Assembly (NCBI GenBank): GCA_900765235.1
Contig: CAAFRK010000300.1
Location: forward strand, 1 to 6,310
Reading direction: 5' to 3'
DNA from: an uncultured Veillonella sp.
Lineage (GTDB): Bacteria; Bacillota_C; Negativicutes; Veillonellales; Veillonellaceae
Length of the DNA stretch: 6,310 bases
The translations under genes were made by a program, and so were the position numbers. The notes under the pieces were generated by a model. It ran no database searches. It had not been told where the DNA came from and saw nothing but the letters and a program-made list of their open reading frames with translations. Shown here piece after piece: positions 6,148 through 6,310 of this stretch. Position 1 is the stretch's first letter. Each line of letters begins with the position of its first letter.

Positions 6148-6310
6148 GAAGTATAGATTTATACTGAGAAATATTATTAAATAAATCGCAATATTTATAT
6201 TCAACAGATATATTCTCTTTTTTAATTTATAAATGTGCTTTAATCTTTTAAGATAAAGATTCTATAAACTATGTATACAAAAAACTATGTATACATAATT
6301 TGGTGATTTA
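6148..6310. other. AT-rich non-coding stretch with short dyads
   Basis: I see no coding region, tRNA or known RNA family here. The stretch contains a 6-base inverted repeat AGTATA/TATACT (6150-6165), a 7-base inverted repeat AATCTTT/AAAGATT (6242-6261) and the direct repeat listed separately. It probably includes the far upstream region of the riboflavin operon and the flank of a gene lying beyond the right edge. Confidence 0.5.
6266..6295. repeat. 14-base direct repeat with palindromic core
   Basis: AAACTATGTATACA occurs at 6266-6279 and again at 6282-6295, so the period is 16 bases. Each copy holds the palindrome TGTATACA. In the second copy the symmetry extends to the 12-base perfect palindrome TATGTATACATA (6286-6297). 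Tandem palindromes of this kind resemble paired operator sites. No gene within the window is clearly their target. Confidence 0.7.

Noticed and set aside
6242..6261. AATCTTT/AAAGATT dyad as a terminator of a gene to the right
   Set aside because: No U tract follows on either strand and the stem is AT-rich and weak.
6266..6295. CRISPR-like repeat
   Set aside because: There are only two copies, 2 bases apart, with no spacer-sized unit, so this is a tandem repeat or operator pair and not an array.

Overview
The window is ordinary AT-rich bacterial chromosome, and every recognisable gene lies on the minus strand. Several traits suggest a Firmicute: purine-rich Shine-Dalgarno sites, a transcription-terminating FMN riboswitch ahead of a four-gene riboflavin operon, a fused RibBA, and an MTA-salvage pair next to hslO. 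The protein sequences feel like the Negativicutes (Veillonella-like), but this is an impression from codon and residue style, not a proven assignment.

Read in the direction of transcription (right to left), the window starts with about 160 bases of very AT-rich non-coding DNA (6148-6310). It holds short dyads and a 14-base direct repeat. A candidate promoter (6119-6147) follows, then a compact FMN riboswitch aptamer (about 5988-6097) and an expression platform ending in an intrinsic terminator (5927-5953). The riboflavin operon comes next: ribD (deaminase/reductase), ribE (riboflavin synthase), ribBA (DHBP synthase/GTP cyclohydrolase II) and ribH (lumazine synthase). It ends at a hairpin terminator (2264-2299). 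Together these four genes supply every dedicated enzyme from GTP and ribulose 5-phosphate to riboflavin, except the phosphatase step, which is normally encoded elsewhere.

A separate transcription unit follows: a good sigma-A type promoter (2170-2199), hslO (redox chaperone Hsp33) and a terminator hairpin (1177-1214). Last is a methionine-salvage pair: a phosphorylase of the MTA phosphorylase/PNP family (332-1126) and the N-terminal part of mtnA (methylthioribose-1-phosphate isomerase), which runs off the left edge.

I see no wholly new system here. The points most worth checking are these. (1) The riboswitch has an explicit 10-base-pair antiterminator, in which the 5' strand of aptamer helix P1 can capture the 5' arm of the terminator. 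(2) The phosphorylase lacks both aspartates that recognise adenine in MTA phosphorylase, which points to a 6-oxopurine substrate such as methylthioinosine. (3) Dyad and direct repeats upstream of the riboflavin operon might be protein operators.
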